This document shows, in pieces, positions 45,547 through 57,380 of a DNA stretch of 64,000 bases. Every line of letters begins with the position of its first letter. Position 1 is the first letter of the stretch. The DNA is from Cheilinus undulatus (Eukaryota > Chordata > Actinopteri > Labriformes > Labridae), in NCBI RefSeq assembly GCF_018320785.1, contig NC_054868.1, forward strand, positions 42,973,874 to 43,037,873, written 5' to 3'. The notes beneath the pieces were generated by a model. The model did not search any database, was not told the DNA's origin, and saw nothing but the letters and a program-made list of their open reading frames with translations. The position numbers were made by a program, and so were the translations under genes.

Positions 45547-48500
45547 CTGGGGGGAAAGATGGGGTAGAAAGCCAAGAGACACATTAGAGACTTAACTTTT
45601 ATAGATATGATTTGTACTAATAAACATAATATACTTCAGATTCATATTTTATAACTGATTTCATGATGGAGTCTTGATGAATACCTAAATCTGACTGACT
45701 GAAGGTTGTCAGTTTCTGAAAAATGTCAAACTTTATAAGTACTGGTTAAAACATCTGTTGAGCAAAGCAAAGAGAATATATTCTGGAACTTTCAAGTTTT
45801 ATAAATCACCCCAAAGTTTTCAAAATCTTTGTTGGACATGTACAAAAGCTTAATCAGAAATGAAATTGAGTTGAGGTCTGACTTTTTGCAACTTCTGTTA
45901 AAGGGGCTCTATGTAAGATTCTTGCTTTAAAACTTCCCACTTTTGAGTATATAATGGTGCGCACTTTATCCCAATGTGAAGAATGAGGCTTTTATGTCTT
46001 CCTTGTTTGCCTGTATAAGCCTGTGGAGTCGTTTCTCTGTGAAGAACTCGGGCCGAATTTTCCGCAAAATCTCAATGGAAGTGACGTCGGGTACTACGTA
46101 ATGTGCGCACCCCGTTGCTCTGTTTATACCTGACAACAGTGTGTTGAATGGAAAAGGCTGCTTCCGCGAGTAAACAACCGGCTAGCTCAGCCCACACACC
46201 CACAGAAACTCCTCGAAAACATAAAAAACTAAGACAGTTTTATCTGCTGAAGCCCATTAAGCTAAAAGAGAGTAACCGACGCAGGGGGAAATGGAGGATA
46301 AATATCAATGGATCATTTGAGAAATAGAGGGAGCTATGCTCAGCGCTCGGGATATATACCAATCTAGAGATAGCCATCTTTCTGTGGAAAAGGTAAGGCA
46401 TCACTCTGGACCATGAAATACAATGTAGTGTTTTATGTCGTATAAACCATACGCTACATCACGTTAGCTTGCTTACAAAGATGCTATCCAAACAACAAGA
46501 ATGTCACGTTACTCATTTAGTGTTTTCTGGATAATATTTCATCTTTTTCTTGCTTCCTGGCACTGGACTCAACTTACTGAGTTTATGTTTTGATACTTAG
46601 TTTGTAAAATATGTCAGCTATCTGATATCCATGGTCGAGGCACCATTATCAGAGCTAAGCAACGTTAGCCCTGTTGCTTCTGCTCTAAAACACGTCCCAT
46701 TCAATACACATCACACATTACACACGTAAAAAGACAATTAAATTGGTCAGTGCTGCACTAAGTCGCTAAGTTGTTCATTCATAGAAATGGTCGCGAAAAT
46801 ATCGTCCTTTTTTAATAGCCTTTGTGCCGTGTCCGCACTAGAGGTTCAAATATGCTTTATTCATTTTCATTTTTAGTTGGTGGAACTTTTAAGTGTTACT
46901 TCACTTACCTCCTCTGTATACACGATGCCGGTAAATCACCTTGGTCTGCGTGTGTATCAGCTGATAAACCGGAGGCTCGTTCATGAGCAAGGAGCGTGCC
47001 GTCGTGGACGAGCAACACAATATTGTTGTAGTTCGCCTAATGGCCGGCGGTGTCGCTACACTGATATTTTTCTAAATCTTGCATAGAGCCCCTTTAAAAA
47101 TTTTTCAAGATTAAGATTTTTTTTACAGTACTTGAAACAACAATTTGCAGTAGTAGACTTCTTGTATAGTTGCAGTTTTAACAGAACTGGACCACATTTC
47201 TTTATGAGCTAAAGAGAAAACAACACTGCAAGCTTTTAATTAAAAAAGAGGTGATTTCTCTCTTCTGACGACACAATTCAGCATGGGTTTGTTAAAGTTC
47301 TTTTGGGGGTGGGGTGTGGGGTGTAGTAGTATAAGTCAGTAAATACATCAGCTGCTGGTGGAGCATTAAGCTCTGATGTAGCCAAAGTTATTCTGTAAGC
47401 TAGCGTATACGTCTGCTAGCACTGTAGTGATTAGCTAGGATGTAGCTGTAGAAAAGAGGCAGTTTAATCAAACCTCGACCACACGACCACTTTATTAAAA
47501 CAAGAGCAAAGAGCCCCACTGGAATCTTATCTTGGTAGAGAAGATGGTTTTGCAGATCACCCAATATCAGCATGCATTTTAGCCACTGACAAGATCTGCC
47601 ATTCAAACACTACAGCAGTGCTAGCCTGTACAGCTCAGGTTAGTACTGGAGCTGTGCATGTCTACTAGGGCTGGGAAATTAATCGCAAATTAGATTTAAT
47701 CCCAATACGGCATGCTGCAATTTTCATTATCCACTTTTTATCCAGCTCTGAAGAAACTACCACTTCAGCTGCAACTACGCTGATCTCTTCACCAGCTGCT
47801 ATTGTTTACTGACTTGCAGTTCAACTAAAACACCTTGTAGCCACCACCTCTTTCTCCCCCCTGCTGTTCTGGGCCCCAGTAAGCTACATCAGCGGTTCTC
47901 AAATGGTGTGGGTAGTCAAGGTGTGCCTTGTGATTTTGTGCAACCATACATTATTGCTACAACTAAAAAACAACTTAAGTTACTGTAAAATGTTTTGAAA
48001 TGGCTATTTTGTATGGATATGGATTAGGTGTGCCTTGAGATTCTAGCTTGATCTTAGGTGTGCCTTGGGCAAAAAAGGTTGAAAACCTCTGAGCTACCTG
48101 GTGCCTCTTGCCGACACACCTCTGTGAATTTTGTTAGCATACTGCTTGTTTCTGGCTCACAAAAGTGCTCCGAGATCCTCCTTGCAGACTAGAAATATTC
48201 TGCCTTTGCAAGGTTTTCACCAAGACCCTTTCTGTTCACTTAAGATGTTTCCATTTATAATTATACAGGTGTTGCACTAAAGGATTACCCAAGAGTTTTT
48301 CTTGTAAAATATCTCCACAAAACACATCAAAAAGAATCACAATGATTTTCTGTTGTTTGAGTAGTAAATTAAATTATCATTGGCCAGATGATATCCATTG
48401 AATGCCTATAATAAAAATTACGGACTCTGGGAAACCCCTCCTTGTGAGTGTTTGTGGATTCACTTCATCCATAACTGTGTGAAAATTGACACTTGACTGT

Positions 48501-51500
48501 ATTATTGCCAAAAAATGTCTGAAACAGGCATCTTTAACTTACCTGCTGCACCAGGGATCGTTGAGCAGGCTTTCAGTGACAACAAACAAGATTTTTCTGG
48601 AATTCCTCATATTATCCAAAATGGATTCGAGCTGCGACACTCCAGGTACCGAATCTCGATGCTGCAAACAAAACACACATTTCTCGTTCTCCAGTGGGAC
48701 CATCCTCCTCTCCACCCAGCTGCGATCCTTCTCTGAATGAATGACGTAGGCATCATATTCAAACTCCCTACCCTCTTCACTAGAGGCATCGCTAAATCCT
48801 AGCATGCGGTTGATCAGAATGTTCCAGTAAAACTGGATCCTCCAGCCGTGAAAGCGAACCAGGAGTGCAGTCACCATCAGCATGATGACTGCTGTGCTGC
48901 TTACAATGTACAAGGCTTGAAATGGAGTCAAATCTTTACACGAAAGCACGTCGAAGTCCATGACTGATTTGTTAAAGTAAGCTAGCGGAGTGTTGCACAT
49001 GTACAACTCCTTCTCCCCTATCACACTGCTCATGTTGGTGTTATTTAACCAATTCACAAACCACAGGATGCTCTCACAGGTGCAGTCGAATGGGTTTTTC
49101 TCCATGTTCAGCACACTGATGTTGCTCAAAGGAGTTTTGAACACTTCCGGCCTCACAGCAGTGACCAGATTCTTCTGCAAAGTCAAAACTCGCAGCGAGC
49201 TCAGGTCATCAAAAATGGAGTTCTTGAGCCTGTTGAGAAGATTGTTGGCGAGGCTCAGTTCACGAAGATTGTGCAGTCCTCTTAAAGCATTCTTTGGAAT
49301 CTCATCCAGGCCGTTACTGTCCAACAGAAGTGTCGTCAAACTCCTTAACCCTTTCAGAAACAGCACTGGCCCACCCAGGTTGGCACTCTTCCACAAACGG
49401 GCAAAGTTATTGTGCTCGAGCTTCAGCACCCTTAGGTTCGCGAGCCCTTTAAACGTGCTTTCTTTGATGTTAGCAATATTGTTGTTGCTGAGATCCAGGA
49501 AGGTCAGGTTGGAGAGGTGTGTGAATGGAGATGGATCCAAGTTTGAGGCTGTTGCGTTCAGACTTTTCCCCAAAGTCAGGAGCCGAAGTTTCGGCACATG
49601 AGCAAACGACGTGGCACTTAGAGCGACTTTCTGGTGGTTGTTGAACATGTGGATCTCTTGGACTTGGTCCAGCCCTTCAAACTCCTGGCCAGTCAAAGTT
49701 TGCCTGATGAAGTTGAAATCTAAAAGCAGAACAGTGAGGTTCCTCAACATGGAGAAGCTTCCAGGTTTAATCCATGTCAAAGATGTTGCAGTCAGATTTA
49801 GCTTTCGGAGAGGTGATCCAGTCAGTGACACTAAAGTCTTGCTGTTGAGGTTTCTAAGAGACTCACAACTACTCCAGCTAAAATCAAGTTCTTTAAGGCT
49901 CATCAAGCCTGTAAATGTGTTCTCACTGATTTCTCGTATTGCAGTTTGCTTTAGTATCAAACTCTCCAGGCTGCTTAAAGCTTGGAAAGAGAAATTGTCA
50001 ATGATCGGAGTGGAAGAAGTATGACTTTTCACCAGAGCTTTTGTCAACTGCAGTTTTTTTAAACTTTTGAGCCCTTGAAATGTGCTCTTTGTCAGGTGTT
50101 TGATGTTGTTTTCCACCAAAATAAGAGTCTGCAGCCTGGGCAGCCACTGAAAAGAGCCTCCCTCTATTTTACCCATACCATTCAGAGAAAGATCCAGAAA
50201 AGTCAGGTTTGTTTTCTGCAGCCCTTTGAATGTGGTGTTTGTGAGTGTGATGAGCTTCATCTTCCGAAGAGAGAGGGTGTTGATGGCCGTTACAGAAAGC
50301 TCTGAGCAGAGCTTGGAAATCACCAAAGTGCCGACATTGCTCCCATCCATGATTAAAGTACTCAGGCCTGAAATGGGCTTAAAGCAATCTGGCTCCAACT
50401 GCAAGAAAAAAACAGGAAAGAGGTCTGCAATGAGACCAAAAAGGGAACCAAAACAGACAAGTGAGAGCAAGATGCTTCCATAATTTTTTGTCTTAATTTC
50501 AACTTAACACACATTCATTTCCCCTTTCCGGGTAAATTTCTTACTTTCTTCAGAGGCACAGAGGACAGGTTGAGGTGCGTCAGAAAGGATGAGCTGTTCA
50601 GGTAGAGAAAGTCATTTGTCTTTAGGGTGTTGAAGTCGTTGAAGCCCAGATTGAGGCTGACCAGGTTGGGCAGTTGAGGGGTAGAGCCCAGCTGGGCTGA
50701 CAGCAGTTTGTTTGATGATACGTTGAGATACTTCAGGCTCTGTGAATCATGAAAATAATGAAAACAAATTAATTTTATCTTACGCAGCAGTAAGGGGGGA
50801 ATGTTAAACAATTAAACAACCATAAACAGTCAGTGTATTCCACAGCCATTTTCATTTTGAACCAAGAAAACCAAAATCAAGAAACAGTTTCCCAATTACC
50901 CTTAATGGGGCAAGGAGCCACATATGGTCACTCTGGTTGACCTCCTTCATGGCCTCCCCCCAACTCTCTCTGTGATACAATGGAACCAGTATAATTTTTC
51001 CCAGCCAATCAGTTGATATCAAACAATGTTAAAGAAAGGGACATCACATCATCAGCAGCAGTGGCTCAAAATATCTCAAATTTCCTGTTTTCTTCAGAAT
51101 TTGAAAAATGTAGTTTAAAACTCTTTTGATCCCAAACAAGTGACCCTAAATTCATAACCAGCCATAAAAAGCTGATGCAACTCTTATATCATAAAGATGA
51201 ATAGTAGTGATAAATGTCATTATGGGTTTTGTTTGTGTTGGATTTCTATCAATTACTGTAATTTAGCATGGAATATGTAAAATGTTCAGACATGGCCATT
51301 TCATCTAGCAACCACACCGAGGCTATTTTCATGACAAACGAGTTATCATAATGTAGGATAACCGTGCTCTATAGTTTACTCAGATGACAAGAAGAATTAA
51401 AGGGTGATCCAGCTGTAAATTTCACTTCACTTTTACTACAAATAAGCCAGAACTAGTATGACAGTTTTTAAACTCTCCAGTCCGGTTGTGAAGACAAACA

Positions 51501-53715
51501 TTATTATTATTATTATAAATCCATTATGTATTACAAATAGGGTTGATGAAAGATTAACATTTTTAATCACAACTGATCTCAGAATTTCAACTAATCAACT
51601 AATCAACTGCTAATCAACTGATTGCACCGTTTCTTCTGGATTTTAAAATTCCACTATGTTGCATTTCAAACTGTTTTCGTGTCAGATTGGATTTTTCTAC
51701 TGTCATAAACTTGTCTTCCTCTTTCAGTATTTTAGAGGTACATTGAAGATTTAAAGGTCACATATTTTATCCCTTTAAGACTAGTTAATAGTGGTCTCAG
51801 AGGTCCCCAAAACATGCCTGTGAAGTTTGTTGCTGAAAAAAACACTCCAGTAATGGAATTTTTGCATGTCTAAAAACCCCTCTGTTTCAGCCCTTCTCAG
51901 AACGAGCCATTTCTGTGTCTGTGGCTTTAAATGTTACTGAGCTGTCTGACTCCGGCCCTCTCAGGAAATGGATGTGGTTTTCCTTATCAGGGTGGAACTT
52001 TCTTTCAAGCAGGGAGGGCCATCCCAACCTGGGCACCATGCTAACTTCCCACATGACATCATGAAGGGAAAATCTGAGAACAGCTTGTTTTAGCACACGT
52101 TTTCTGAAAGGTGGAGAGAGAGGGGAGGAGGGGATGGATTTTTCTGATTCTTGAGGGGATTTTGGACAGGCCAGGGGCACATATTTTTGTTAGAAAACCC
52201 TGAAAGTGTATTTTGCATAATATGTGACCTTTTTACATATACTTAACCATGGAAAAAGGACCTTGCTATGGATTGAAAATAAAGTAAGAGATAATTTAAA
52301 AGGTTTAGGTGACTTTTGACTTGTCCATTGAGCTGTCTGTGAATTTTTTAAGTGAAATGAGACATTAAGGAGAAGTGATGGACTTATTTTACATCAGTGT
52401 GGCTGCAGGGAGATGCTGACATGGCCTTAAGCAACCTGTGTTAACAGGGACAATAAAGCCTGTGATTAATTGCAATCAAATAATATTAGTGCACTAATTG
52501 TGGAACTTAATTAATTGCGTTTAACTCTATTAATCTTGACAGCTCTAATAATTTTTTTTTTTTTTTCTAGAAATAACAATTTAGCATCGTTTGACTTATA
52601 CTGAACCCAAAATAAGAGTCTTTTCTTGAGACATCTAAAAAGTGGGGTTGTCATACATTCAGTAAATGCTTGTATGATTGTGTATTTTGTAAAGCAAGTC
52701 CACTGCTCATGACTGAGACCAGCTGTCTTGACAGCTGCAGTGCCGGGGGGGAGACACAGCAGCCATCCAGAACAAAGTGGTTTGAAAGAAGGTCAAGTTT
52801 ACAGACTGAGGAGGAGTTTTGATGCCAGTTTTAAGATAATGGTTATAAATTCTGCAACTGTGTCTGTCTAAGACCAAGATCTTCCAACTAAGACAGATAA
52901 ACTAGTGGACGGTCTACACTCACTCTTCACCCTGCACAGACATGCTCTGCCGGTGGAGTGAGACTGACATACACATGCATCTGAAAAAAGAATATCATGA
53001 AATGGTTTGTTTTTTTCCTGTGACTTAATTCAAGAAGTGAAACTTCAATATATTCTAGACTCATCCTTATAAAGTGAAACAGTAAATTTTTAGTTTTAAT
53101 CTTGATTATTTACTTTCTGAAGTAAGTCACAGGACAATAATAAACTTTTACTTGATATTCTGATTTTTTGAGATGCACCTGTACATAGCTGACAAACATT
53201 TTTAGCCTACAAAATTATCACTGCTCTACAGCTAAATGATCCATTGTCATCCATACCTGTAGTGCAGAAAAAGGCTCCCCCTGTAGCTTCAGCCTGTTGC
53301 TAGCAATATTCAACCCTGTCAGATTGCTGCAATGGCTCAGATCCTCTTTCTTCAGCAAATGCAGTTCATTATGTTCCATGTTCAGTGTGTGCAGCAGGGG
53401 CAGCGTCTGGCACAAACCCTCATCCAGCTTTGTGATGCTGTTGTAACTGACATCAAGGTGTATGAGGCCTCGGTATGGGACCAGGGACTGAGGGAGGATC
53501 TTTACCAGCCTGTTATGAGACATATCCAGGCTGCTGATGTTCCTGGGAAGGTCTGGTGGAACCACGCTGAGGCTCCGGTGGCTGCAGTCTGCTCTGCCAC
53601 CTTCAACTCGGCAGGACTGCGTCTTCTGGGAGGCCACGCTGTAGTGCGGTCCAGTCATGATGTAACACATGATGATCACTGCCGAGAGGAGGTGGGCACG
53701 AGGAGGGGCACTCAT
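45315..53715 (-). CDS. tlr3: Toll-like receptor 3 (dsRNA sensor), four coding exons
   Basis: Coding exons are 53257-53715, 50545-50739, 48543-50398 and 45315-45546, joined at consensus GT-AG sites with consistent phase (0, 0, then a split Arg codon), giving 913 residues against 904 in human TLR3. Order: signal peptide (about 1-27), LRR N-cap with Cys35 and Cys44, about 20 LRRs, LRR C-cap (DCTCES), a membrane segment at about 713-732, and a TIR domain from about 764. His547 and Asn549, in the EHNNFARLWK stretch, align with human His539 and Asn541, which contact dsRNA. The end (LNDPWCSRFTA, then YKLSRSL and RRGMLRPC) is TLR3-like rather than TLR22-like. Known role of the family: binding of double-stranded RNA in endosomes and signalling through TRIF/TICAM1 to interferon and NF-kB. 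The start is the ATG of MSAPPRAHLL because a splice acceptor lies only 11 bases upstream. No break is seen. Oddity: Pro803 in the BB loop. CYP4V follows downstream on the same strand. Confidence 0.96.
45902..47093. mobile_element. TTAA-flanked nonautonomous DNA transposon in tlr3 intron 4
   Basis: Inverted ends AGGGGCTCTATGTAAGATTC and its near-complement AAATCTTGCATAGAGCCCCT, with TTAA on both sides (45898-45901 and 47094-47097). A TTAA duplication points to piggyBac- or Kolobok-type mobilisation. The 1.19-kb interior is relatively CpG-rich around 46060-46320 and 46920-47050 and encodes no transposase. Confidence 0.75.
47890..48091. mobile_element. Short hAT-like MITE in tlr3 intron 4
   Basis: Ends CAGCGGTTCTCAAATGGTG and AAAGGTTGAAAACCTCTG, inverted. 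Flanked by AGCTACAT and AGCTACCT, an 8-bp duplication with one difference. Interior repeats AGGTGTGCCTTG. Confidence 0.75.
48543..50398 (-). CDS. tlr3: tlr3 exon 4 (most LRRs, C-cap, membrane segment, most of TIR)
   Basis: An 1856-bp exon, residues 219-837. Acceptor TTCTTGCAG|TTGGAG, donor AGCAG|GTAAGT. It holds the remaining LRRs, the dsRNA-contact site (His547, Asn549), the LRR C-cap, a strongly hydrophobic segment (ALYIVSSTAVIMLMVTALLV) and TIR box 1 (FEYDAYVIH). It also holds the BB loop RDSVPGVSQLE and the FVVTESLL strand. Tyr766 and Tyr769 lie where human TLR3 has its membrane-proximal TIR tyrosine (Tyr759). Confidence 0.96.
50545..50739 (-). CDS. tlr3: tlr3 exon 3 (two to three LRRs)
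   Basis: A 195-bp exon, phase 0 at both ends, residues 154-218. Acceptor ATTCACAG|AGCCTG, donor AAGAAA|GTAAGA. LRR consensus stretches SLKYLNVSSNKL and LVSLNLGFNDF are visible. Confidence 0.93.
51753..52234. mobile_element. MITE with AAAGGTCACATATT ends in tlr3 intron 2
   Basis: Left end AAAGGTCACATATTTTATCC, right end GCATAATATGTGACCTTTT, inverted. About 480 bp, no transposase. It may sit inside a larger repeat whose edges are near 51540 (AGGGTTGATGAAAGATTAAC) and 52546 (ATTAATCTTGACAGCTC). Confidence 0.65.
52972..53181. mobile_element. TA-flanked MITE in tlr3 intron 2
   Basis: Ends CACATGCATCTGAAAAAAG and the near-complement CTGATTTTTTGAGATGCACC then TG, flanked by TA at 52970-52971 and 53182-53183. 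210 bp, Tc1/mariner-type by its TA target. Confidence 0.7.
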
Positions 53716-53726
53716 TTTCCAAAAAC
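53257..53726 (-). CDS. tlr3: tlr3 exon 2 (start codon, signal peptide, LRR N-cap, first LRRs)
   Basis: The acceptor TTTTAG lies just above 53726 and coding begins at the ATG at 53713-53715. It encodes residues 1-153 and ends CTA CAG|GTATGG in phase 0. It contains the hydrophobic signal sequence, the N-terminal cysteine cap and the first LRRs (for example SSLDMSHNRL and IHLDVSYNSI). An upstream in-frame ATG at 53742 lies on the intron side of the acceptor and is rejected as the start. Confidence 0.92.
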
Positions 53727-54220
53727 CTAAAGAGAAAATCAAGCAACAATAGAAAGACAGTGTGTTCAGTTACTGACAAAATCTCTCTTCTATTAACTCT
53801 GTTTTTTCTCCAATAACCTGAATGCAACACTTACACCAGGAGTTAATGCCACTAAATACAGAGAAAAAAGTGGACTCAAGCACAGAAACTCCCTTTAAGA
53901 TTCAAAAACTAAGGAGAAACAACTATTTAATCTAAATAGGCTCTCTTAGTGATACAAAAACATTCCTAAAAGCAGATTCAACACACAGATGTGTCTGATA
54001 TGCAGTAAAAAGCTTTTTAAATGGCAAAGAAATCATCACGACTTTCTCTGTCTGATATTACAACCTACAGTGTGGATTTTTACAAAGTGAACACAAAGAT
54101 GCACAAAGGTAAAACTATAATTTCAACACGTTAATGACTGGCGAAGTTAATTAAGCGCAAATACGAAACTGGGTGCCTCATAGCCTCGGTCAATAAAAGT
54201 GAGCTAATAGGAGGTCTTAC

Positions 54221-54350
54221 CAGCTCTTTCATGTAAACTTCTCAAACTTCAGGCATAAACTTCCAGCAGCTCCACTGTTATCCACCATGAACGAGCCTCT
54301 CAGACAGGCTCTGCTAAACACAGCAGGAAAAATACGGAAAAGAAACAAAG
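54221..54350 (-). other. tlr3: tlr3 exon 1, noncoding 5' UTR (upstream edge approximate)
   Basis: On the minus strand GAGCTG|GTAAGA gives a strong splice donor with the exon ending at 54221. The next acceptor, TTTTAG|GTTTTT at 53726, begins the exon holding the start codon. This reproduces the mammalian TLR3 plan, with a noncoding first exon and the ATG just inside exon 2. The transcription start cannot be placed from sequence; the upper edge is an estimate. Confidence 0.6.
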
Positions 54351-54370
54351 ACAGCTCCAGTTTCACTTCT
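54326..54370 (-). promoter_or_regulatory. Candidate tlr3 promoter with ISRE/IRF-like elements
   Basis: Plus-strand AGTTTCACTTCT at 54359-54370 matches the ISRE consensus AGTTTCNNTTTC at all fixed positions except one. About 15-30 bp nearer the gene, GGAAAAGAAAC is an IRF-type GAAA repeat. Both lie about 120-150 bp upstream of the exon 1 donor, so at or just above a likely transcription start. Mammalian TLR3 is interferon-induced through an ISRE; the parallel here is inference. Confidence 0.45.
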
Positions 54371-54899
54371 GCGCGTGTCTTAAGCACCAGGAAAATTAAC
54401 TGTTTCATGTAGGAAGTTGAGGAGTTTGTGGGGAGATTAAAAGACAAAACTCACGTCCTAAGATACAGACTGGAAACAAGCCTCTACTTCCGGGTATTAA
54501 ATGCCCCAATTCCATGGTGTTGTATAAAAGTGTCTCATCTTGTCCTACTTGTTCCGGTAGGTGATGTGTTACATGCGACTGATATGCTCCGTGCCTGATA
54601 GGAGGACACCGTACCGTAAAGTGTGTAGTATTCATTTCTTTCGTCTATGGTGGCCGTTTTTGCCGTCCTAAATAGGGAAGTCTGAATGACTCAGGTACGC
54701 TTCCACATTGGACTGATTTTTAAAAGTCATTTTAAACAGCTTAATAAGCACAAGACTAAACCCAGCTGTCTGTGGAATAATACCGTAATTCTACGGATAG
54801 ATGAGCATCATGTTGAACGTGAAGGAGTCAAGGTAGGGAACGACTATTCTGTCATTTGTCTGAAAGCCCAATTCTGTCTCTAACTAAAGGTGGAAAAAA

Positions 54900-55560
54900 G
54901 ATTTGAAAATGAAAAAAAATAAAATAAAATAAAATGTAAAAAAAAAAAAAAAAAAAAAATATATAAAATTAACCTTTAATCCAAAATATGGCATAAAAAT
55001 TGAAATGCTAAAAAAATAAAAAAAATATATACAAAGTGATAAAATATAATGTCAAAATTAGGAAAAGAAAACAGAATTTTGAAATAAAAAGTCGGAATTA
55101 TGAGACAAGTAGTCAAAATGTTGAGATAAAAGTTATGAACATTGGATATAAGTTTAAAAAAAAGAGAGAAAATTCTATTATGAAATACAAAGTCAAATGT
55201 TGATATAGAAAGTCAAAATTAGGAGAGAAAAAAGTCAAAACTATGAGATAGAAAATCAAAATGGTGAGATAAAGGGTAAAAAGTCACAGTTATGATTAAA
55301 AAAGTAAAAATTATCGGTAGAAATTCATTTATGACATAGAACATCAAAACTGTGAGATTAAAATACAAAAATTATGCGATAAAAAGTCATAATTATGAAA
55401 TAAGAGTGAAAAATATGAGGAGAAAGTCAATTATGACATAAGAAGTCAGTTATAAAATAAGAAGTCAAAATGTTGAGGTAAACAGTCAAAATTAGGAATA
55501 AACAAGTTAGATTTAAGAGATAAAAAAAATCGAGGTCGTTAAATTAAGTTTTAGATATAA
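54900..55560. repeat. A-rich low-complexity tract and degenerate AGTCAAAATTATGAGATAAA repeat
   Basis: 54900-55030 is mostly A with short breaks. From 55070 to 55540 a 17-22-bp phrase (AAAGTCAAAATTATGAGAT) recurs imperfectly more than fifteen times. Lies just upstream of the TLR3 promoter region. Confidence 0.75.
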
Positions 55561-57380
55561 GATAAACAGTTGAAACTTCAACACACGTGTGTTATTAAAT
55601 TTCACTGTAAACTGTCAGTAGCATGGTACCAAACTTTTGTGTTTCTGTATCTGCAGAGATCTGTGTTTCTACGGGAGTTTGTTGTAGTTTAAAACTAAAT
55701 AGCTACTTTTTATGACCAGACATCAGACCGGTTCAAGCCCTGGTGTCATTTTATTTACGTGATCAAAGTTAGGCTGGCACAGCCTTATTTTGTTCACCTG
55801 TGGGAATGGAAACACTGAAATATCTTAGCATTGTGTTCTTTGTTAAATGGAAGTGAGAATTCTCCTTACCTGCGGTCTGTGGTTCCCTAAAACAGGCTTG
55901 GACTACAACCGTCAAGATGCAGAAGTGGATTCCAGTGAAGATGGTTTCAGTGCTATTGTTGGTATAACTGTATACTTTGATCCTGAATAAGGAAAACATG
56001 CTTAACAGAAGAATTGAAACTTTTGCACACCACACCAGCTATACTGAGCAGGAATACTTTTATTTAGACAGTCACTCGGTCTGGGAACCACCATAAACAT
56101 TTAACATCTTTAGATTTGTTCATTTAACCATCTTTAGGAAACGGTTGAATGAATCTTTCAATCTTTCAATGTTCTTTATAGTTTTATCACATTACATAAC
56201 CTGGTATGGCCTAATTCAGGATTCAAGACAAATGAAAGTTAAGTTGAACTGAACATGACTGAAAACAACCACTAGAGGGCAGTAGAATATTGCCACTGAG
56301 CAAGTCAGCCTCGATGATGTGATCATACAGTTTATCTTGCCCCTTCATCTCCCATCATTAACACAGTTTCACATATAATAAGCATTACTGAGAATCCAGG
56401 GGGGTTTAAAGGTTTGTCTGTCTGAGGTTGTAAAATTAGCTTTTCTCTTAAATCATGATTAAACAGTTACTTTATTCAATGGTCTGAGGATAAAACCATG
56501 AAGAAAAAATCATGGCTTCACACTTATAATATCACAAAACAAATTCAGGTTAAAATGACATAAATTAAAATTGATGTTAATTTCTTACAGTATTTTATCA
56601 CTGTTTCGTAGGTCCTGTGAGATCTCAGGTCATTTTTCACTGATGAAGGCTCAGGTCACTGAAAGGAGTGGTGCACTTGATCATTGTAATCAGTGCTCAA
56701 ATTTGCAAAAAAATATATTATAAAAAAAAATATAAAACAATATTTTCACCAATGTAGCACTTTTATATTATAAAATAATCTGCACAAATACATGACTTAA
56801 ATATGGGCAGTTATTAATTAAATCATGAAATGTTTTATCATAACTTATACAAACAAATCCATAACACATTGGTGATTTTTTTCCATTAAACAAAAGTTCA
56901 AAACATAAAACCTTCCTTCACATGTGTGTATTGATGAGCCATGATTGAACAGAGTCAGTTTTTAAGATTAAAGCACCACCTGAATGACTAATCAGATGTT
57001 TAATGTGTTTAAAGCATATATTCAAAACCCACCACTGGTGCCTAATATTTAATAAAGTCAGTCTTTTCTGTTTCATTTAGAACCACACCATAAAGACACT
57101 TTATTTTACTTAGAGTCCAGACTGAGGTTGTTTGTATGGTTTATTCTAATTCAGAAATACTGACATCTTGCTAATTCTGTGCATTTTGTTATGCTCATTC
57201 AGAAAAATGTACACAAGCTTCCAGCTTACAAATACACGACTATGATCACTTTAAGAACAGTTTAAAAAAAATATGATGGTTCTATGATACTGTAGGTTTC
57301 TTGTAGACACTTTTTAAAGAAAAAAAAACTTAAAGAAAATTGTCAGAAGATATTGGTGAATTTAGCCACACACTATCTTA
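55561..57380. other. Noncoding upstream of tlr3
   Basis: No recognised gene or repeat end. The frame at 55769-56035 (-) has a hydrophobic stretch but no family resemblance. Confidence 0.4.

Noticed and set aside
48990..50483. Long plus-strand frames opposite tlr3 exon 4
   Set aside because: They are antisense shadows of the LRR coding exon, whose regular leucine codons keep the reverse strand open.
53713..53742. Upstream in-frame ATG extending the TLR3 N-terminus
   Set aside because: It lies on the intron side of a good acceptor (TTTTAG at 53727-53732); the downstream ATG gives a normal signal peptide.
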